A stretch of DNA of 64,000 bases from Ampelocalamus luodianensis (lineage: Eukaryota > Streptophyta > Magnoliopsida > Poales > Poaceae): NCBI GenBank assembly GCA_036346255.1, contig CM070625.1:20049488-20113487 (forward strand), read 5' to 3'. The notes beneath the pieces are model-generated. The model worked only from the letters and a program-made list of their open reading frames with translations. It made no database searches and was not told the DNA's origin. Shown piece by piece: positions 46,860 through 60,316 of the stretch (its first letter is position 1; every line of letters begins with the position of its first letter). The position numbers and the translations under genes were made by a program.

Positions 46860-48600
46860 CTTCAAAACGGTAATGTTTCACCGAAACCAACATATAGTCT
46901 GCCAAAATTCGCCTTACAATGCTGCCATTTTTGTATCCATTGTCCTATACCAGGGGAACGAAAGCACTGGAAACAACTAAAATGTTCATCTTTCACGGTA
47001 TCTATTCTGTGCCAACATGCTACGACAGGAGGTCTCTCTGAGCAGAACCAGTCTTCTGCGACATTGCTAAGTTGCTGCTTGTAGCCGAGGTTCAAGAAAG
47101 CATTAGGCACACTGCCCGTGGCCGACTAGGCTACAGTGCAAAACAACCGACAACAGGTGCAATAGGATGAATTGAGTATGCATCAGTCATATAATTGAGC
47201 AAGATAGAAGGAAAATTATTTGAAGAAACAAGACATGAGCAGATTGATATAGTCATGTATATTATCTTCCCTCCAAGATCTTGATGTAAACATGTAATCA
47301 ACTAATCATGTAAATCTGTATATTTAATCAATGATGAGTTATTTGCTATTTTGTGAGAAAGAAAGAAAGAATGAATGAAACATATATATATGCAGCCATA
47401 CATATCAAAGACTTAACATAGAAAGGCATATCATAACATCACAGTATCAACTTCACATAATCTCACACAATAAAATATAGCAACCACATATAGATAAAGA
47501 CAATCTTAAACTCCTAGAAGCAAGCATAATACTAATAGAGTTCATGGTGAATTGATAATATGACTCAAATTACCAATCATGAGTGAATCTTTGTCATCTT
47601 CCTCATAATTCTTGGTAACAACCACTTCATCTTGGTTGGCGCAGCACAATAACACAACACTAGCACTCAACGTAGAGAGTAGAGTAGAGCAGGGGGTGAG
47701 AGTAGAGAATAGAGCAAAGTGGGGGCGGCGACATACCTTGAGGATGATAGAGAGCAGAGTGGGGGGGGTGGTGACATACCTTGAGGACGATAGAGAGCAG
47801 AGCGGGGATGACGGGATTTGGTGGCGACGACCTCGATTCGGTGGAGCTAAGCTTGATTCAGTGGTGGTGGCCTCGATTTGGCGACAGAGATGGCTGGTGC
47901 TGAGGTCGATTCGACGACCAGTGATAGGGGGAGGCGAGATCGATTGGGGACGAGCTTGATTCGACGACGGGGATGGCCAAAACCCTAGCGTCGAGCTCGA
48001 TTCGGTGGCGGGAGGCAGGGGATGGGGTGCCCGAACCCTAGTGCAAACTCGTTGGGGTCGGGCTCTAAATTTCTGATGTACCCTCAGTGCCATGCCTCGC
48101 CCTGCGCCTCGACGGCCGTCTCAGGCCATCTCGCTGAGTCCCAAGCCGCCTTGGACCGGCTTTGACCGCCTAGCCAGTCCTAGGGTTGGCCTAGCACACC
48201 GACTTTGTCGAAGTCATGGCGGAAGGGCATCGCCGAACGCGCGTCATCTAATTAATTGGCGCCTAGACCTGATTTATTGAACCTTGCTTGTAGCCATGGT
48301 CATGATTGCCTAAAACTAGCATCTCATTCCTTGGACTGCCTTTCCATGTCGATGATAGCCTTGTCATGGGGTCCTTAGCCTGGGAAGCAGAGGGTAGCTT
48401 GCATCTCCAACTATTAACTCCCTGACCAAACCAAGGATAGCCTTGTCACCAAACCTGAACCGAGTGCCTTCATTCTTTAGTCCTTTCAAACAAGTGAGCA
48501 GATGTAGTCAAAGGTCTTTCTTGACATCTTGAAGAGTGACTCCATGCTTTCTTCTTTTGCAAAAGAGAATTGTCATGCCGAGGCAACGAAGAGAGGTTAC
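46860..48600. other. Spacer with short tandem repeats
   Basis: No gene could be supported. A 183-codon frame on the minus strand (47542-48093) is low in recognisable features and overlaps a direct repeat at 47700-47815. Microsatellites (GAAA, TATA) lie at 47355-47395. Confidence 0.5.
47700..47815. repeat. Two-copy tandem repeat of about 55 bp
   Basis: Two adjacent copies share GACATACCTTGAGGA followed by GATAGAGAGCAGAG, separated by a G-run of variable length. On the minus strand each copy contains CTCAAGGTATGTC, a good splice-donor match. Confidence 0.7.
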
Positions 48601-48605
48601 TATTA

Positions 48606-49408
48606 CTCCCTCCGTTCTCAAATACACGTTATTCTAGTTTTCAATTTTTGTTTCTTAATACATGTCATTCTACACTTTCGAGGTAATATTTTACCAATTT
48701 TTCTTTGCATACCCCTCTCATTCCTATTCCTAATATCATTTATAATTACCGTATAGAGTACACAACATCCAAGAGTAATACTTGATCTCAATGACGTCAA
48801 TCGGATACGAATTATCCAATTTATTTGACTATCGTATTCGATAGGACATAAATATTTTCCAACAGATCAATGATTTCTCCCCTATTTGTATTTGCATAAA
48901 AAACATGGATACAAATATAGTATGGAATTTTGCTGTCCGAAATGTTATTTTATTTGCACTATTCGCATTCGTATTCGAATTTCATAAAACAATATACATA
49001 TTTTATTGCATTATGTATAATTAGTAGGACAAGAATTTTTAGTTTAATGTGAATTTATGTTTTTAAGTGAAATAGATAAATTAGAATGATTAAGTGTGCT
49101 ACATATGAGGATAATGTATCATAAATATCTTGCCATTACATAAGTTATGAGGATGTTCGAATCCGACCGAATTGAGTAGGTATTTGATTCATATTCGTTA
49201 CGACATTTGATTCGTAGTCGACAATATTCAAATTTGTATTTGTATTCGTTTAGAAAATATGAATATGAATATAGAAAAAAAACACTAGTCGATCGTTAAC
49301 ACCCCTATCTGACCTAATGAAGGATGACAAGACGATCTTTTTGTATATATGCCTTAATTGTTGCGCAAAATCATAGAATGTCATGTATTCCAAAGGAACG
49401 GAGTACTA
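48606..49408. mobile_element. Stowaway-like MITE with an internal AT-rich insertion
   Basis: The left end TACTCCCTCCGTTCTCAAAT and the right end GGAACGGAGTACT are inverted and of Stowaway type. The interior (about 48785-49310) is a different AT-rich sequence with repeated ATTCGTATTCG-like words and an ACACCCCTA end, so it is probably a second insertion. Edges of the inner element are not fixed. Confidence 0.6.
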
Positions 49409-49440
49409 TGCAAATATAGCCCACATTTGTGACACCATCA

Positions 49441-49565
49441 GGGCATCTTCAATAGTGACCACCTCAGCCGTCTCTTACTTACCATGTCACTTAAAGTCTA
49501 GTTAGAGGAGAGAGGATGTGAAGAGAGAGAATGTGACATCTCTTATATAAGAGACAAGCTGGTCC
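49441..49565. mobile_element. Truncated MITE (same family as 8761-9063)
   Basis: It starts GGGCATCTTCAATAG, identical to the left end at 8761, but has no matching right end. It is cut off where the gypsy pol remnant begins. Confidence 0.55.
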
Positions 49566-49576
49566 TAAGTAAGCTT

Positions 49577-51860
49577 ATTGATCATCAACTCTACGCTAAA
49601 TTCGGCAAGTGTGAGTTTTGGATGAAAGAAGTTACATTCTTGGGGCATGTCATGTCTGCAGAAGGAGTCGCCATCAACCCTAGCAAGGTCAATGATGTGC
49701 TCGACTGAGAGTCACCTAAGTCAGTATCATAGATCAGAAGTTTCCTTGGTATGGCAGGATACTACTGCAGGTTTATAGAAGGATTTTTCAGAATAGCAAG
49801 ACCTCTAACCCAGTTGTTGAAAAAGGAGAAGAGATTTGCTTGAACGCCAGAATGTGAGCAGAGCTTCCAAGAATTGAAGAAGTGTTTGACCACAGCACCA
49901 GTGCTGATCTTACCTGATGTTCGAAAGGACTTTGGGATTTTCTGTGATGCCTCGCGACAAGGTCTCGGTTGTGTCTTGATTGAAAAAATGAAGGTAGTAA
50001 CTTATACTTCCTGTCAGTTGAGGCCTCATGAAGCGAATTACCCAACTTATGACTTAGAATTGGCTGCCATAGTGCATGTTTTGAAGATATGACGACATTA
50101 CCTCATCGGTAATTGCTATGAAGTTTACACTGACCATAAGAGTTTGAAGTACATTTTCACTCAAGCTAATCTTAATATGAGGCAAAGAAGATGGTTGGAG
50201 TTGATCAAAGATTATAATGTGGGAATCCATTATCATTTAGGGAAAGCCAATGTCGTAGCGGACGCTTTAAGTAGAAAGGTCTATTGCAATACTCTGATGA
50301 TCAAGGAAAGTCAGCCAACACTGCACGAAGAATTTCAGAAGCTCAAGCTTGAATTAGTTGAAGAATGTTACTTAGCTGCTTTGGAAATACAACCCACTCT
50401 ATGAGACCAGATCAGGAAAGCTCAGACTGAAGATGCAGATATCTAAGAAATAAAGAGCAACATGAAGAAGGGTAAATCCCTAAGATTCTCAGAAGAAGAG
50501 CAAGGAACCATTTGGTTTGACAAACGTATTTGTGTGCCGGACCAGAAAGAGCTTAAGCAGTTGATACTCAAGGAAGCTCATGAAACCTTGTATTCCATTC
50601 ACCCCAGAAGCGCGAAGATGTATCAAGATCTCAAGTAGTTTTATTGGTGGCCTAGTCTGAAGCGTGAGATTGCTGAATACACAACACAGTGTGATGTTTG
50701 CCAACGAGTTAAAGTCGAGCATCAGAGACCTGCTGGACTCTTGCAACCTTTGAGCATACCTGAATGGAAATGGGAAGAAATTAGCATGGACTTTATCACT
50801 GGTCTGCCGAGAACCAGAGCTGGCTATGATTCTATCTAGGTAATCGTAGATCGCCTAACCAAAGTTGCTCGTTTCATTCCCGTCAAGACCATCTACTCAG
50901 GAGACAGACTTGCTGAACTGTACTTGGCAAAGATAGTATGTTAGCATGGTGTACCGAAGAAGATCGTGTCGGATCAAGGATCCCAGTTCACCACAAGATT
51001 CTGGCAGAAGCTGCATAGCGTTTTGGGTACAGACATGAATTTCAGTACAACTTACCATCTACAGATAGATGGCCAAACAGAGAGGGTAAATCAAATCCTA
51101 GAAGATATGCTAAGAGCATGCGCTCTGGCAAACAAGACCAGTTGGGATCAAAGTTTGCCCTATGTAGAGTTTTCTTACAACAACAACTACCAATCAAGTT
51201 TGCATATGTACCCGTTTTAAGCTCTTTAAGGAAGAAAATGCCGAACACCCTTGTATTGGACTGAAACCAACGAAGGACAAGTACTCGGACCAGACATCTT
51301 GAAGGAAGCTGAAGATCAAGTTCGGTCAATTAGAGAAAAGCTGAGGACCGCTTAGACCAAGCAGAAGAGTCATGCTGATAACCGTCGTCGAGACTAAGCT
51401 TTTGCACCTGGAGATCACGTATACCTGAAGGTTCCCCTCTCAAAGGAATGTGTCGATTCAGAGTAAGCGGGAAGCTTGCACCAAGATACAATGAACCTTT
51501 TCCAGTTCTAGTCAGAAGAGGAGAAGTTGCTTACAAATTGAAGCTCCCGCCTCAGCTGTCATATGTGTATGATGTCTTCTATGTGTCTCAATTAAAGAAG
51601 TGTCTGTGTGTGCCAGAGGAGCAAATGCCATTGGAAGTAGTTGACTTACAAGAATACCTCACCTACAAGGAACAACTCGTCAAGATTTTGGAAGTGGCAG
51701 AGTGAGTGACGAGAAGCAAGAACGTCCGTTTTTACAAGGTTCAGTGGAGTAATCACACTGAAGAGGAAGCCACCTAGGAGCGTGAAGAGGACCTGAAGGC
51801 TGAGTTTCCAAACCTAATCCTTAGTCAGCCCGAATCTCAGGGTTAAGATCCTTTAAGTGG
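49577..51860 (+). pseudogene. Ty3/gypsy pol remnant (RT end, RNase H, integrase)
   Basis: Reading starts inside reverse transcriptase (FGKCEFWMKEVTFLGHV near 49600-49650). It continues through RNase H (FCDASRQGLGCVLIE near 49940, YTDHKSLKYI near 50127, VADALSRKV near 50255) and integrase (VIVDRLTKVARFIPV near 50842, IVSDQGSQFTTRFWQKL near 50962). It ends in the C-terminal APGDHVYLKV and PPQLSYVYDVFYVSQLKK region. Frames are longer than in the first element, but in-frame stops occur at CAG-to-TAG and TGG-to-TGA sites, the pattern of CHG cytosine deamination. The 5' half and 5' LTR are absent. It belongs to the same clade as the element at 9162-22813. Confidence 0.92.
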
Positions 51861-51868
51861 GGTAGGTT

Positions 51869-54862
51869 TGTAATATTCCAGATTTTCAAGAGTTTTTGAA
51901 AATTTTAAAAATAAAAATAACCATTTGGTTTGTTGAATTTCTAAAAGCTTAACTTGAAATTTTAGAAATTACAAACGATTTAAATTACTAAATCAAACTT
52001 CAACTAATTCAAAATCTGGTCTATTTTGAGTTTCTTGGAGCTCTTTGGTATTTAAAATCCCCTTTCTCTGTTCGTTCCAATCTCCCGTCAGCCCATTCCT
52101 TTCCCGTTCGACCAGCCTTTGGTCACTACCAATCTTTTGGTTTCGACTAGCCTTCTGGTTTCGACCACCACCTCGGTCATGACCACCCTCTTGGTTTCGA
52201 CCGCCTCGCCTGTCGACCCCTGCTCACCTCCTCTTTCCTTCCTTCTTTTTCCTCAGCGACGTGCGCATTAAATGTCGTCTGACGTCGCAAAAGTCGTCGC
52301 GCATTAAATGATGTCGCCTCTGTCATGCCCTTTCCCCCCTCTTGTCTCCTCCCCAACCTACCCCATCCCCTCCCTCACTTGCCGTCCGTGCACCCATGCC
52401 GCGCCGCCAAGAATCCTGCCTCTCCATCTTGTCGCCTAGACCCCTCCTCCCTCTATAAATGGAGCACCCAGGGAGCCCTTTGCCTCCTCCCTCTTGTTTT
52501 TCTCTCATCTTTCACCCTTTCTCTTTCTCTCGCCCTATTTCATCGTGCTTCATAGTTTCGCCACCGCTGGCTGGAGTTCGCGCCATTGCCTCTAGCACCA
52601 TCGCCTCTCGCCGTCGTCGTCAAAGCTCCTCCACCGACGTGGTCTTCACCGTTGACTTCGCAAGGTCATAGCCTACTCGGAGCACCCACGTCGTCTTCGA
52701 TCGCCGTCCACCGCCTCTAACCTCCTTCAACCTCCTCCTCCTCCAGTTCCTCTCTCCGTCTTGGTGAGTTTCACGTGCCCTGTTCACCTTCTTCCCTTCT
52801 ATGACCACGTTGAGTAGTCATATCCTTCTTCCCTCCTACGACCACGTTGAGTAGTCATATCCTTCTTATATCCCTCCTACGATCACGTTGAGTAGTCGTA
52901 GCCTTCTCGTATCCCTCCTACGACCATATTGAGTAGTCGTATCCTTCTTGGGACCTGGTAGTCGAACCCTTCATTCGACCACCTTTCGACCAGTCGAAAC
53001 TTTCTTTTGACCAGGTACTCCAAGCCTTCCGACCAGTTGGTCGAACCTCCTTCCGACCACTTGTAGTCGAACCTCCCACCAACCAATTGAACCTCTTTCT
53101 ACCAGGTTGTTGAACATCCCTCCATCCAGCTGAACCGCCTTCCGACCTTGTGATTTCAAAACTCCCGTGAGCTCGCTCTCTTTCGTTCGGGCTCCGATCA
53201 GAGTGATTCAAATTTCTATCTTCTTCTAAATCCAATACCTTTCTTTTGGTTCTAGTTTGGTTCTTTTGGATTTTATTTGAATTTGCTGTATTTATTTGGC
53301 TTTTTTCGAACGTGTAGATTCTGGAATTTCCGAAGAGTTCTTGGGCCTTACGACCTTGACCGAAGCATCTCAACTCTTAAACGAAGGCAAGTCGTAGACC
53401 TTTGATCATGTCATATCCAGTTTACAAAATTATGTTGTTTTATATCAACATACATGGCTAGTTGTATAAAAATAGTTTGGGAAATAGCTCAATACCTACT
53501 CGCCAGTATGACTCCTTAAATAATTGCGATTGACATGTACTCTTGGACACCGTAGGTTGGGTAATCTTAGTTGGATATTATTGTAATACCAACATGGGTG
53601 CGTATCATGCTTAGTCATGCTTTAGTTATGTGATGTTTTTCGATCACCTCATTTAATGATGATAAATTTGACTTAATGATATATAGAATTGTGGCGTGGC
53701 CACTATTGTTAAAATTTGTTGTGCCATGGCAAGGGTTGCCTTTTGGTCAGGTTGAACAAAAAATGATTTCATACTCAGGCTAATGATCGTGCAGTAAAGG
53801 GGGTGCAAGAAGTATATTAGGATGAGGATGTTTCGCTTGAGTAGTCGCTAAGGACTTAACTTTGTGTGCCATTGATCTAGGTCATACCGTGTAACCACAA
53901 GTTCATTTATGGGGTGGACCTAGCTAACTAATTAGCAATATTTTGAGTCGGTTCTGTGTTGGTGGTCGAAACGGCACAAGAGGGGGCCCAGAAAGACGAA
54001 TCCTTAGCGAGCAGAACCGAGTCAAAACGGAGCTTGTAAAAGCCTTACAATAGTCTCTCCTTGATTCACATGTCTAAGGAAACGTGTGTTATATCAAGTA
54101 ATTATCTTTTGTGGGTCAAGCTGTACAACCTCTGCAGAGTGTAAAACTATTCGAATATCTGTGTTCCCGGTCATGGACAATGCCTGGTGATTTCACACGA
54201 GTGGTAGATTTTCTCAAAAATGTTATCGTGGGTGATTACGAGTTGGTTAGAAAGTGAACAGGGTGTTCACGAGTTGGTTCAAAGAAACTTGATTACTTAT
54301 GCATTAATCTTTTAAACTATACTTTCAATCTACTTACCATAATTACTGTCAATATTGCTTTCTGCAAATTAACCGTAAAGCTATCATTATCAAGCCATGC
54401 ATGAATACTATTTGCATAATGTTTCCTATGACTTGTTGAGTACTTTATGTACTCACGGCTATATGCCCTTTGTTGATAAGTCATCGAAGAAGACCTAGGA
54501 GCACCAAGTTCTATGAGGACGACTACTTCGAAGACCATGCGATCTAGGGGGCGTCCTCCACTCGATTGCCTGTGGGCATATCGACTGGCCCCTACGAGTT
54601 GGTTTTGTTCCACTGCAAGTTTACTCCGGTCGTAGATCTGGTCATGGACCTGGTCGTGACCTTAGCCCTGCGTGGGAAGCTTTGTAAAACCTTGATCATA
54701 AGGTTCTTTTGCTATTATGTATTATTAATTTGTCTGCTTCATTAGTCGTTCTATTGTATGGATATGATTTCATCTATGTTACAACTGTGCGAGCTAGCTA
54801 CTGATCTGGGACTAATTCAGAATGCATAGAGGGTCCTAGGGTTGCATACTCGGGGTCTCGAC
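51869..54862 (+). repeat. 3' LTR of the second gypsy element
   Basis: It begins TGTAATATTCCAG directly after the purine tract AAGTGGGGTAGG. A TATA box (CTATAAATGG) lies at 52455. The right end is inferred near 54862 from the words GGGACTA...GCATACTCGGGGTCTCGAC, which match the end of the LTR-like sequence finishing at 59621. About 3.0 kb, in keeping with a Tekay-type LTR. The right edge is approximate. Confidence 0.75.
52795..52950. repeat. Tandem repeats of about 45 bp in the LTR
   Basis: Four units of CTACGACCACGTTGAGTAGT followed by CATATCCTTCTT, with small changes, 37-50 bp apart. On both sides (52100-52210 and 52950-53160) the LTR carries further degenerate words based on CGACCAG and GGTCGAACC. 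Confidence 0.8.
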
Positions 54863-55450
54863 GGGGCGCAGCCCATCTATTTAAGAGAGGGGGAGAGGAG
54901 GACTGTGACCAAGTGGAGGAGGTGGCCGAACCCAACATGGAGTCGGTTTTCCCTTGCCCGAAATAGCTAGGACTCCTCTCCTTTCCTTATCTCTATTCTA
55001 CCTAAATTTAAACTTCCTAAAACAAAGTTTGACTCAAACTAACCCTTAAGGGGATTCGGATACAAGCCTTGTAGGCTAAGGAAAGGTGGCACAACACCAA
55101 GTAGAGGGTGGCCGAAACTCTTTGAGTTAGAGGTCACAAATTCTTCATCTCCTTTAGGGTGGCTTTAAAGTCCTGAAGTCTTCGCTGGAATTATGGCCAT
55201 TGTTATTGCCTTCTCCTTCCTAGTTGCACATCAACTCCTTGTTGTCCATTCCTAGATTCCTAAGCACAAGCAAATCATCTCCATTAGGCAACATCATAGA
55301 GTTTTTAAATAATACACTCAGCCCTATAAATGAATTTACTTGATAAGTAAGTTGACGAGCACATGCCCGACTAATTGGATCTTGCACATCATTTATGGCA
55401 GCAGCAAGAGGAGTGTTCATATCAGTAGAAGTGATGTCCTCATCACAAAA
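54863..55450 (-). pseudogene. Fragment of another gypsy-type element, reverse orientation
   Basis: On the minus strand DPISRACARQLTYQVNSFI (55330-55390 region) and a MMLPNGDDLLVLRNLG segment match the C-terminal tail found in several grass gypsy polyproteins. It runs on into LTR-like sequence with a CTCTTAAATAGATGGG box near 54870-54890. No complete boundaries were found. Confidence 0.6.
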
Positions 55451-58400
55451 ACCATAACTACTTACCTATTCCGCTGACAGCCGGGCCCCGCCTGCAGGCC
55501 CCTTCGTCCACGCGGTGCCGCCCACGGCACCAGCGTACGCCGTGCATGGACACGCCCGCCAGCGCGCCCGGAGCTCATCGCCGATTTTTACCACGTCACT
55601 GGTTTTCACTCCTCCTCGTTCGCATCGTCTATGACACCCATGCCCTTGACATCCATTAACCTCTCTATCGCCTCACCATCCCCTCGGTCGGCCATGCCAC
55701 TGTCTTCCCGAGTGCATCAATGCACCGAGCTCCCCTCCTCGCCATTCTGTGCCACAATGCCTATAAGAGGCTCCCTGGGCTTCCTCTTTACCTCCCTGGT
55801 CCTCCTCCTACCCTCCTCTTTCTTTCCTCAAACCCGAGCGCAAAGGAAGCTTGAATTCCAAGTTTCGGCCGTCACACTGCCTCAACGCCGTCGACGCTAT
55901 AGTGAAGCTCTTCCCTCACCCACCACGTTAGCATGTGTTCCGGCCCTCACTCAAAGTTTCCCCCAAACTAATTAAGTGTTTGGTTCACAGGAACTCGTTG
56001 CCGAGCCCTTCTTCCTCCTCTCCGGCCAGAAGAGCCAAAGCCGCGAATCAACCTCTCCGGTGAGCCACTCCCCAATTAATCTCTCTCGAAGCATCTTCTC
56101 CACCCACTGATGCTTCCTTGACCACTCTCCTTCCTTTTCTTTGCGTAGGTCATCACCTCCACATGGAAGCCATCGCCGCCGCCTCGGTTCCACGCCGCCA
56201 TCCCATCTCCGAGCTCCTCCACCCTCCCTCGTAGCTTCGGTGAGTTCATAGTACTACTTAAGAGCCCATGCGCGCGCTAATTTTCTTAATGCGCTGCTGG
56301 TTTCGAAATTGCATGGTTGCCCGTGGCTCCTTGCCACCACTCTTCGACGTGCCACCGTGTAGGACCGCCGTGGACCTCGTCGCCGGTACCTCCGGGTGCG
56401 CATGGTCATAGGGGTTCCATTTTGACCACCCACCAGCGCTGCCATGCTCCCTATCGCCGACGATTGGCCGCAAGGTAGTTAGAATCGCGATCCTACTCTT
56501 AGAATCTTACGATTCTACGAACCCACGACAGCCTGTCGATCCAAATCGCACCATAAATCGGAATCAGGTAGAATCGTGGTAGAGTCGTGATCTAAATCGT
56601 AGAATCGTGTAGAATCTTGTAGAATCGCAGAGTAGAGTCGTGGTAGAGTCGTTTGGACAAAAAAAATTGCATTTTTTTGCAATTTTTTTTTTGATTTTTT
56701 TAGAGGTCAGGGTTTGCTGATATTTTGTTTTAGAGCAAAATTTATTGATATTAATTTCTGAGAATGAAACTATAAATATCAGTATGGTAATGCTAGTACA
56801 AATATCTATATTATGACATGAGCAATGTTGAGCTTGATAATGATAAACTATTTTTATTCCTGTATGTCTTGCTACTTTTAAGGAACATGCAAGTGTTGCA
56901 ATTAGATATTGATTTACAAAAGTTGTGAATATTTCTCATATAATTGTAGTAAACTAGTCATGGTCATTGGTTGTTCTCCTGTAGTTCAGAACTATATCAC
57001 CTATCATGTCAGTACCATTATGCTTTTCTGTTATGCGATAAAAAGTGCTTTGTCCCTTTTTGGATTATAAGTAAGTGGTAAACCATATAAGAATCATACA
57101 AACTTATCGTATAGGTATTAAATATGTGTATTTTTACAATTCCATAGAATCGCCGATTCTACGATTCGATACTACGATTCGATCCTACCGGAGGCAAATC
57201 GATCCAACTTAGGATCTCGACTCTGACTACCTTTTGGCCGGAGAAGCCAGTGGCCGGGAGCTGCCCTGCGTTGTCAGAAACGGATAGTTACTATAGCGCC
57301 TCATTAAAACCAAATCGCTGACGGTTTTAGGGCAAAGTACTGATTAGCACCGAGTTAATGAGGGCTTGTTTTGTTGACATGTGGGGCCGTGTACAGAAAT
57401 CAATGAGGCATTAAAACCAAGTCTCGGTGGGAGTCAGTGACATGCAGACCCAGCGCGTTAATGGCATAGTGCACCCACCGCGTGAGCCGATACACTGTGT
57501 TGTGGACCGAAGGTCCACGCACTGTTTCGGTGAAGCCAAGAGACTGACAATGGGTCCTACCTGTTAGGATTAGATTTACTTTAGGAATTTAATAGAAAAG
57601 AGAAACAAAATCCAGAGGGCCCACCTGTCAATGGTTGAGCCTTTTTGGTAAGAAAAAAAAATAAAAAATAATAATATAGCTACAAGTCCCACCTGTCAGA
57701 GAGACATTTCTCTCTCCCCTTTTCTTTTTCTGGAATTTCAAATCCAACTCAACTTCAAACCTTAATAACTTTTGCTACAAAACTCCAAATGAGTTTACTT
57801 TTGTCTCTAAATTCATCTAAAATCATAACCTACCTGAGTATGAAAAAACATTTGAATTTGGTTCTGTTTTGAATTTATTTGCATTATTTGATTGATTTTT
57901 GGCACTTTTTGCAATAGACGTCGATTGTGTGAGCGAAATCTTCGATGACCAACAAATCTCATATTCAGCACAACCTGAGCAAGGCAAGCACCCCCTTTGA
58001 TCATATTAATCCCAATATTTTACTTATTGTACTTGTTTTGCAAATCCTATTACTGCATGCGTGTATGTTTAATATTAAACTGTTATGTTTGGGATGCTGG
58101 TAGTTGTAAATCCTATTCGATGCATGAATTCCTTTGAAATGTTGATGTCCTTGTTGTTGTAGCCCATAGATTATGGTTTAGGCAATACATAATATCAACC
58201 TGGGAATTTGAGTGTGAATATTGCACAACTGCTAAATAGAACGATAGATTTTCCTGAAAGGTTATAAAAGGACAATACGATAAATGTGAATTTAGGAGAT
58301 TTATGAAAAATGTCCAAAGGGGTGTGCCTCTGTTACTTTGTATAAAAACAAAATGAAAAATCTACCTTTGGACACGGGCGAGTCATATTATATTCCGAAA

Positions 58401-59621
58401 AGGGTGGAAAAGGAGTCTCACTCGTAGATAGGGGAGATTCTCACTCGGGTCAATTAAGGATCGAACGCCGGTATATCCGACCTAAGCGTAAGTGTACAAT
58501 CACATATGCTATTATGAGGGTGGTCTTTGCTAATTAAGTCATCGAGAACTAGCCTTGCATGAGGGGTAGGCAGAACACGTGCGAGCATATGTTTGTTGTC
58601 GGCATAACGACGAATGCCTCACTGAGACGGGTGTACCGAGTAGGGTACTCTCGGGTTCAGTGAGGATAAACATTCGATGGGCTAAGTGCAAGGTTAGGGC
58701 TAGATAATTGAAAGGCTTCGACGCATGCTCTAGACTGCTTACCTACGGTAGTGAGCAGTGGTATTGATGGGTACCGAACAAACTAGAGAACTCGTGTTAT
58801 GTTGGTAAAGTTGTACCCCTCTGTAGAGTATAAATTTATTATAATAGCCGTGCTCGCGGTGATAAGCGTGCTAATTGTAGTATTGTCGGGTATAGTCTCG
58901 ATTTTCACAAAAATGCTTCATGTTGGAAAAGAAGGGAATGGTTTATAGTTTTTATTGAGTTAACTATCGAGTTATAACTGAACATGAAATGTTGCTCGTA
59001 GCCGAGGAGGGTTGCGAGTTATAGTTGTTATTATTTTTGGTTCATTCAAATACTTATTACTGTCCAGTATCTGTTTAACTGCTCTTTCAAATTTCGTTGC
59101 AAAGTACTATTTATGGGTACTGCAAATAAAATCTGCTTAATGCAAAATAACTTGTAACATAGAGCCTTCTCTTTGATTTGTCTTGCATCTATATAACTTT
59201 ACGATACACTACAACTCTTGCTGAGTACGTATTGTACTCAATCTTGCTTATGTTGTTGTTTAGAGTATGAAGAAGAGTCAATACCAGACGACACTTTCTT
59301 CACACATAGAACCAGAGGGCTCGGTGACGGGTCTACCTAGGTTCTTGTCTCTTGTCGGTTGCCTGAGGGTTGGATGGACACACCGCTAGGATTATGCCAC
59401 TTTTGACTTTACTTCCATTGCTACTTTACTCTGATAATACTTGTTTATATTTGGCCGGTCGGCCGTTGATGTAATAATTGTACCATTTAAGTTAAGTACC
59501 CTTTGCTTTAATTTTATATGTGAATGCCAAATGTTGTGAATGTGTCTACTAGCCACTGATCATGGGACTAGTACATTACGCACATAAGGTCTTTGGGTAT
59601 TGCACGCCCGGGGGTCTGACA
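55450..59621 (+). repeat. LTR-like sequence (truncated or solo, Tekay-type) with a nested element
   Basis: The right end ATTGCACGCCCGGGGGTCTGACA and the words before it parallel the end of the LTR at 51869-54862. A TATA-like CCTATAAGAGGC at 55760 parallels that LTR's CTATAAATGG. No coding domain is present. Proline/serine-rich open frames at 55631-55975 are composition effects. The left edge is not fixed; it probably was truncated. An unrelated 762-bp element sits inside it. Confidence 0.6.
56472..57233. mobile_element. hAT-like non-autonomous element, 762 bp
   Basis: The ends are inverted over 22 bp with three mismatches: AAGGTAGTTAGAATCGCG at the left, and GACTCTGACTACCTT closing the right. 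Flanks are TTGGCCGC (56464-56471) and TTGGCCGG (57234-57241), 7 of 8 bases identical, compatible with a hAT 8-bp target duplication. Beneath both ends lie many degenerate copies of GTAGAATCG or CGATTCTACG. The centre is AT-rich and non-coding. Confidence 0.82.
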
Positions 59622-59802
59622 CAGAGATTGTATGAATTCTTGTACTTGACTTAATGATTGTAACGATGCTGTAATTTTGACTTAGATGTCTTGTTGTACA
59701 CTCTTGATGACGTAAACTTATATTAATTCATCTTGCGATATGTTCATTATTAGTTTGTGATTACTGCTTCTCACTGCTTGGATGAAATTAATTTACTGCA
59801 TA

Positions 59803-60294
59803 TTACCGATTAGCGTTGTTTAGATTAGTTTGAGTTTTATGGTTCTCACAACAAGCTTTGACGAGCGAGGCCCACCCATTAGTGAGAAGGTGAGTGCACA
59901 CGCTGGCGCGAGCTGGCACTCGAGAAGGGATTTGGGCCAGCTCAGATGCGGCCCAAGAGGGTAAGCGGTAATTCAAAATAGTTTTTGAATTTCCAAAATC
60001 TGGCTGAGTATTTGATGAATTTTTGTACTGAGCAAACATAGTCCAAAATTTACAAAATTGTTTGTGAGAGTTCCTGACCCAATATAGTTTCTTATGTAAT
60101 TTTTTTAGGATTTTATATGCTCTGTGATTTTCCCGACAATTCTAACAAGTTTATGTTTTCATGTAAATGCATTGTTATGAAAATTCACAAAATATGCTCA
60201 AATAAATTTTTTCCCTCATGTAAACATGCCTAAAGTTATTCTCCTACCTATTTTCATTCTATTTTCCCAAAATTGATATTTTTGGGATGTTACA
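59803..60294 (-). repeat. Start of an LTR in reverse orientation, truncated
   Basis: On the minus strand the sequence starts TGTAACATCCCAAAAATATC at 60294, a typical start of Tekay-type gypsy LTRs. It continues for about 0.5 kb without reaching a recognisable end. It directly abuts the plant-mobile-domain fragment on its right, which it probably disrupted. Confidence 0.55.
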
Positions 60295-60316
60295 GTAAAT
60301 AAGAAGTATGGACTGT

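Noticed and set aside
47542..48093. 183-codon minus-strand frame
   Set aside because: No recognisable domain, overlaps a two-copy direct repeat and has unspecific composition.
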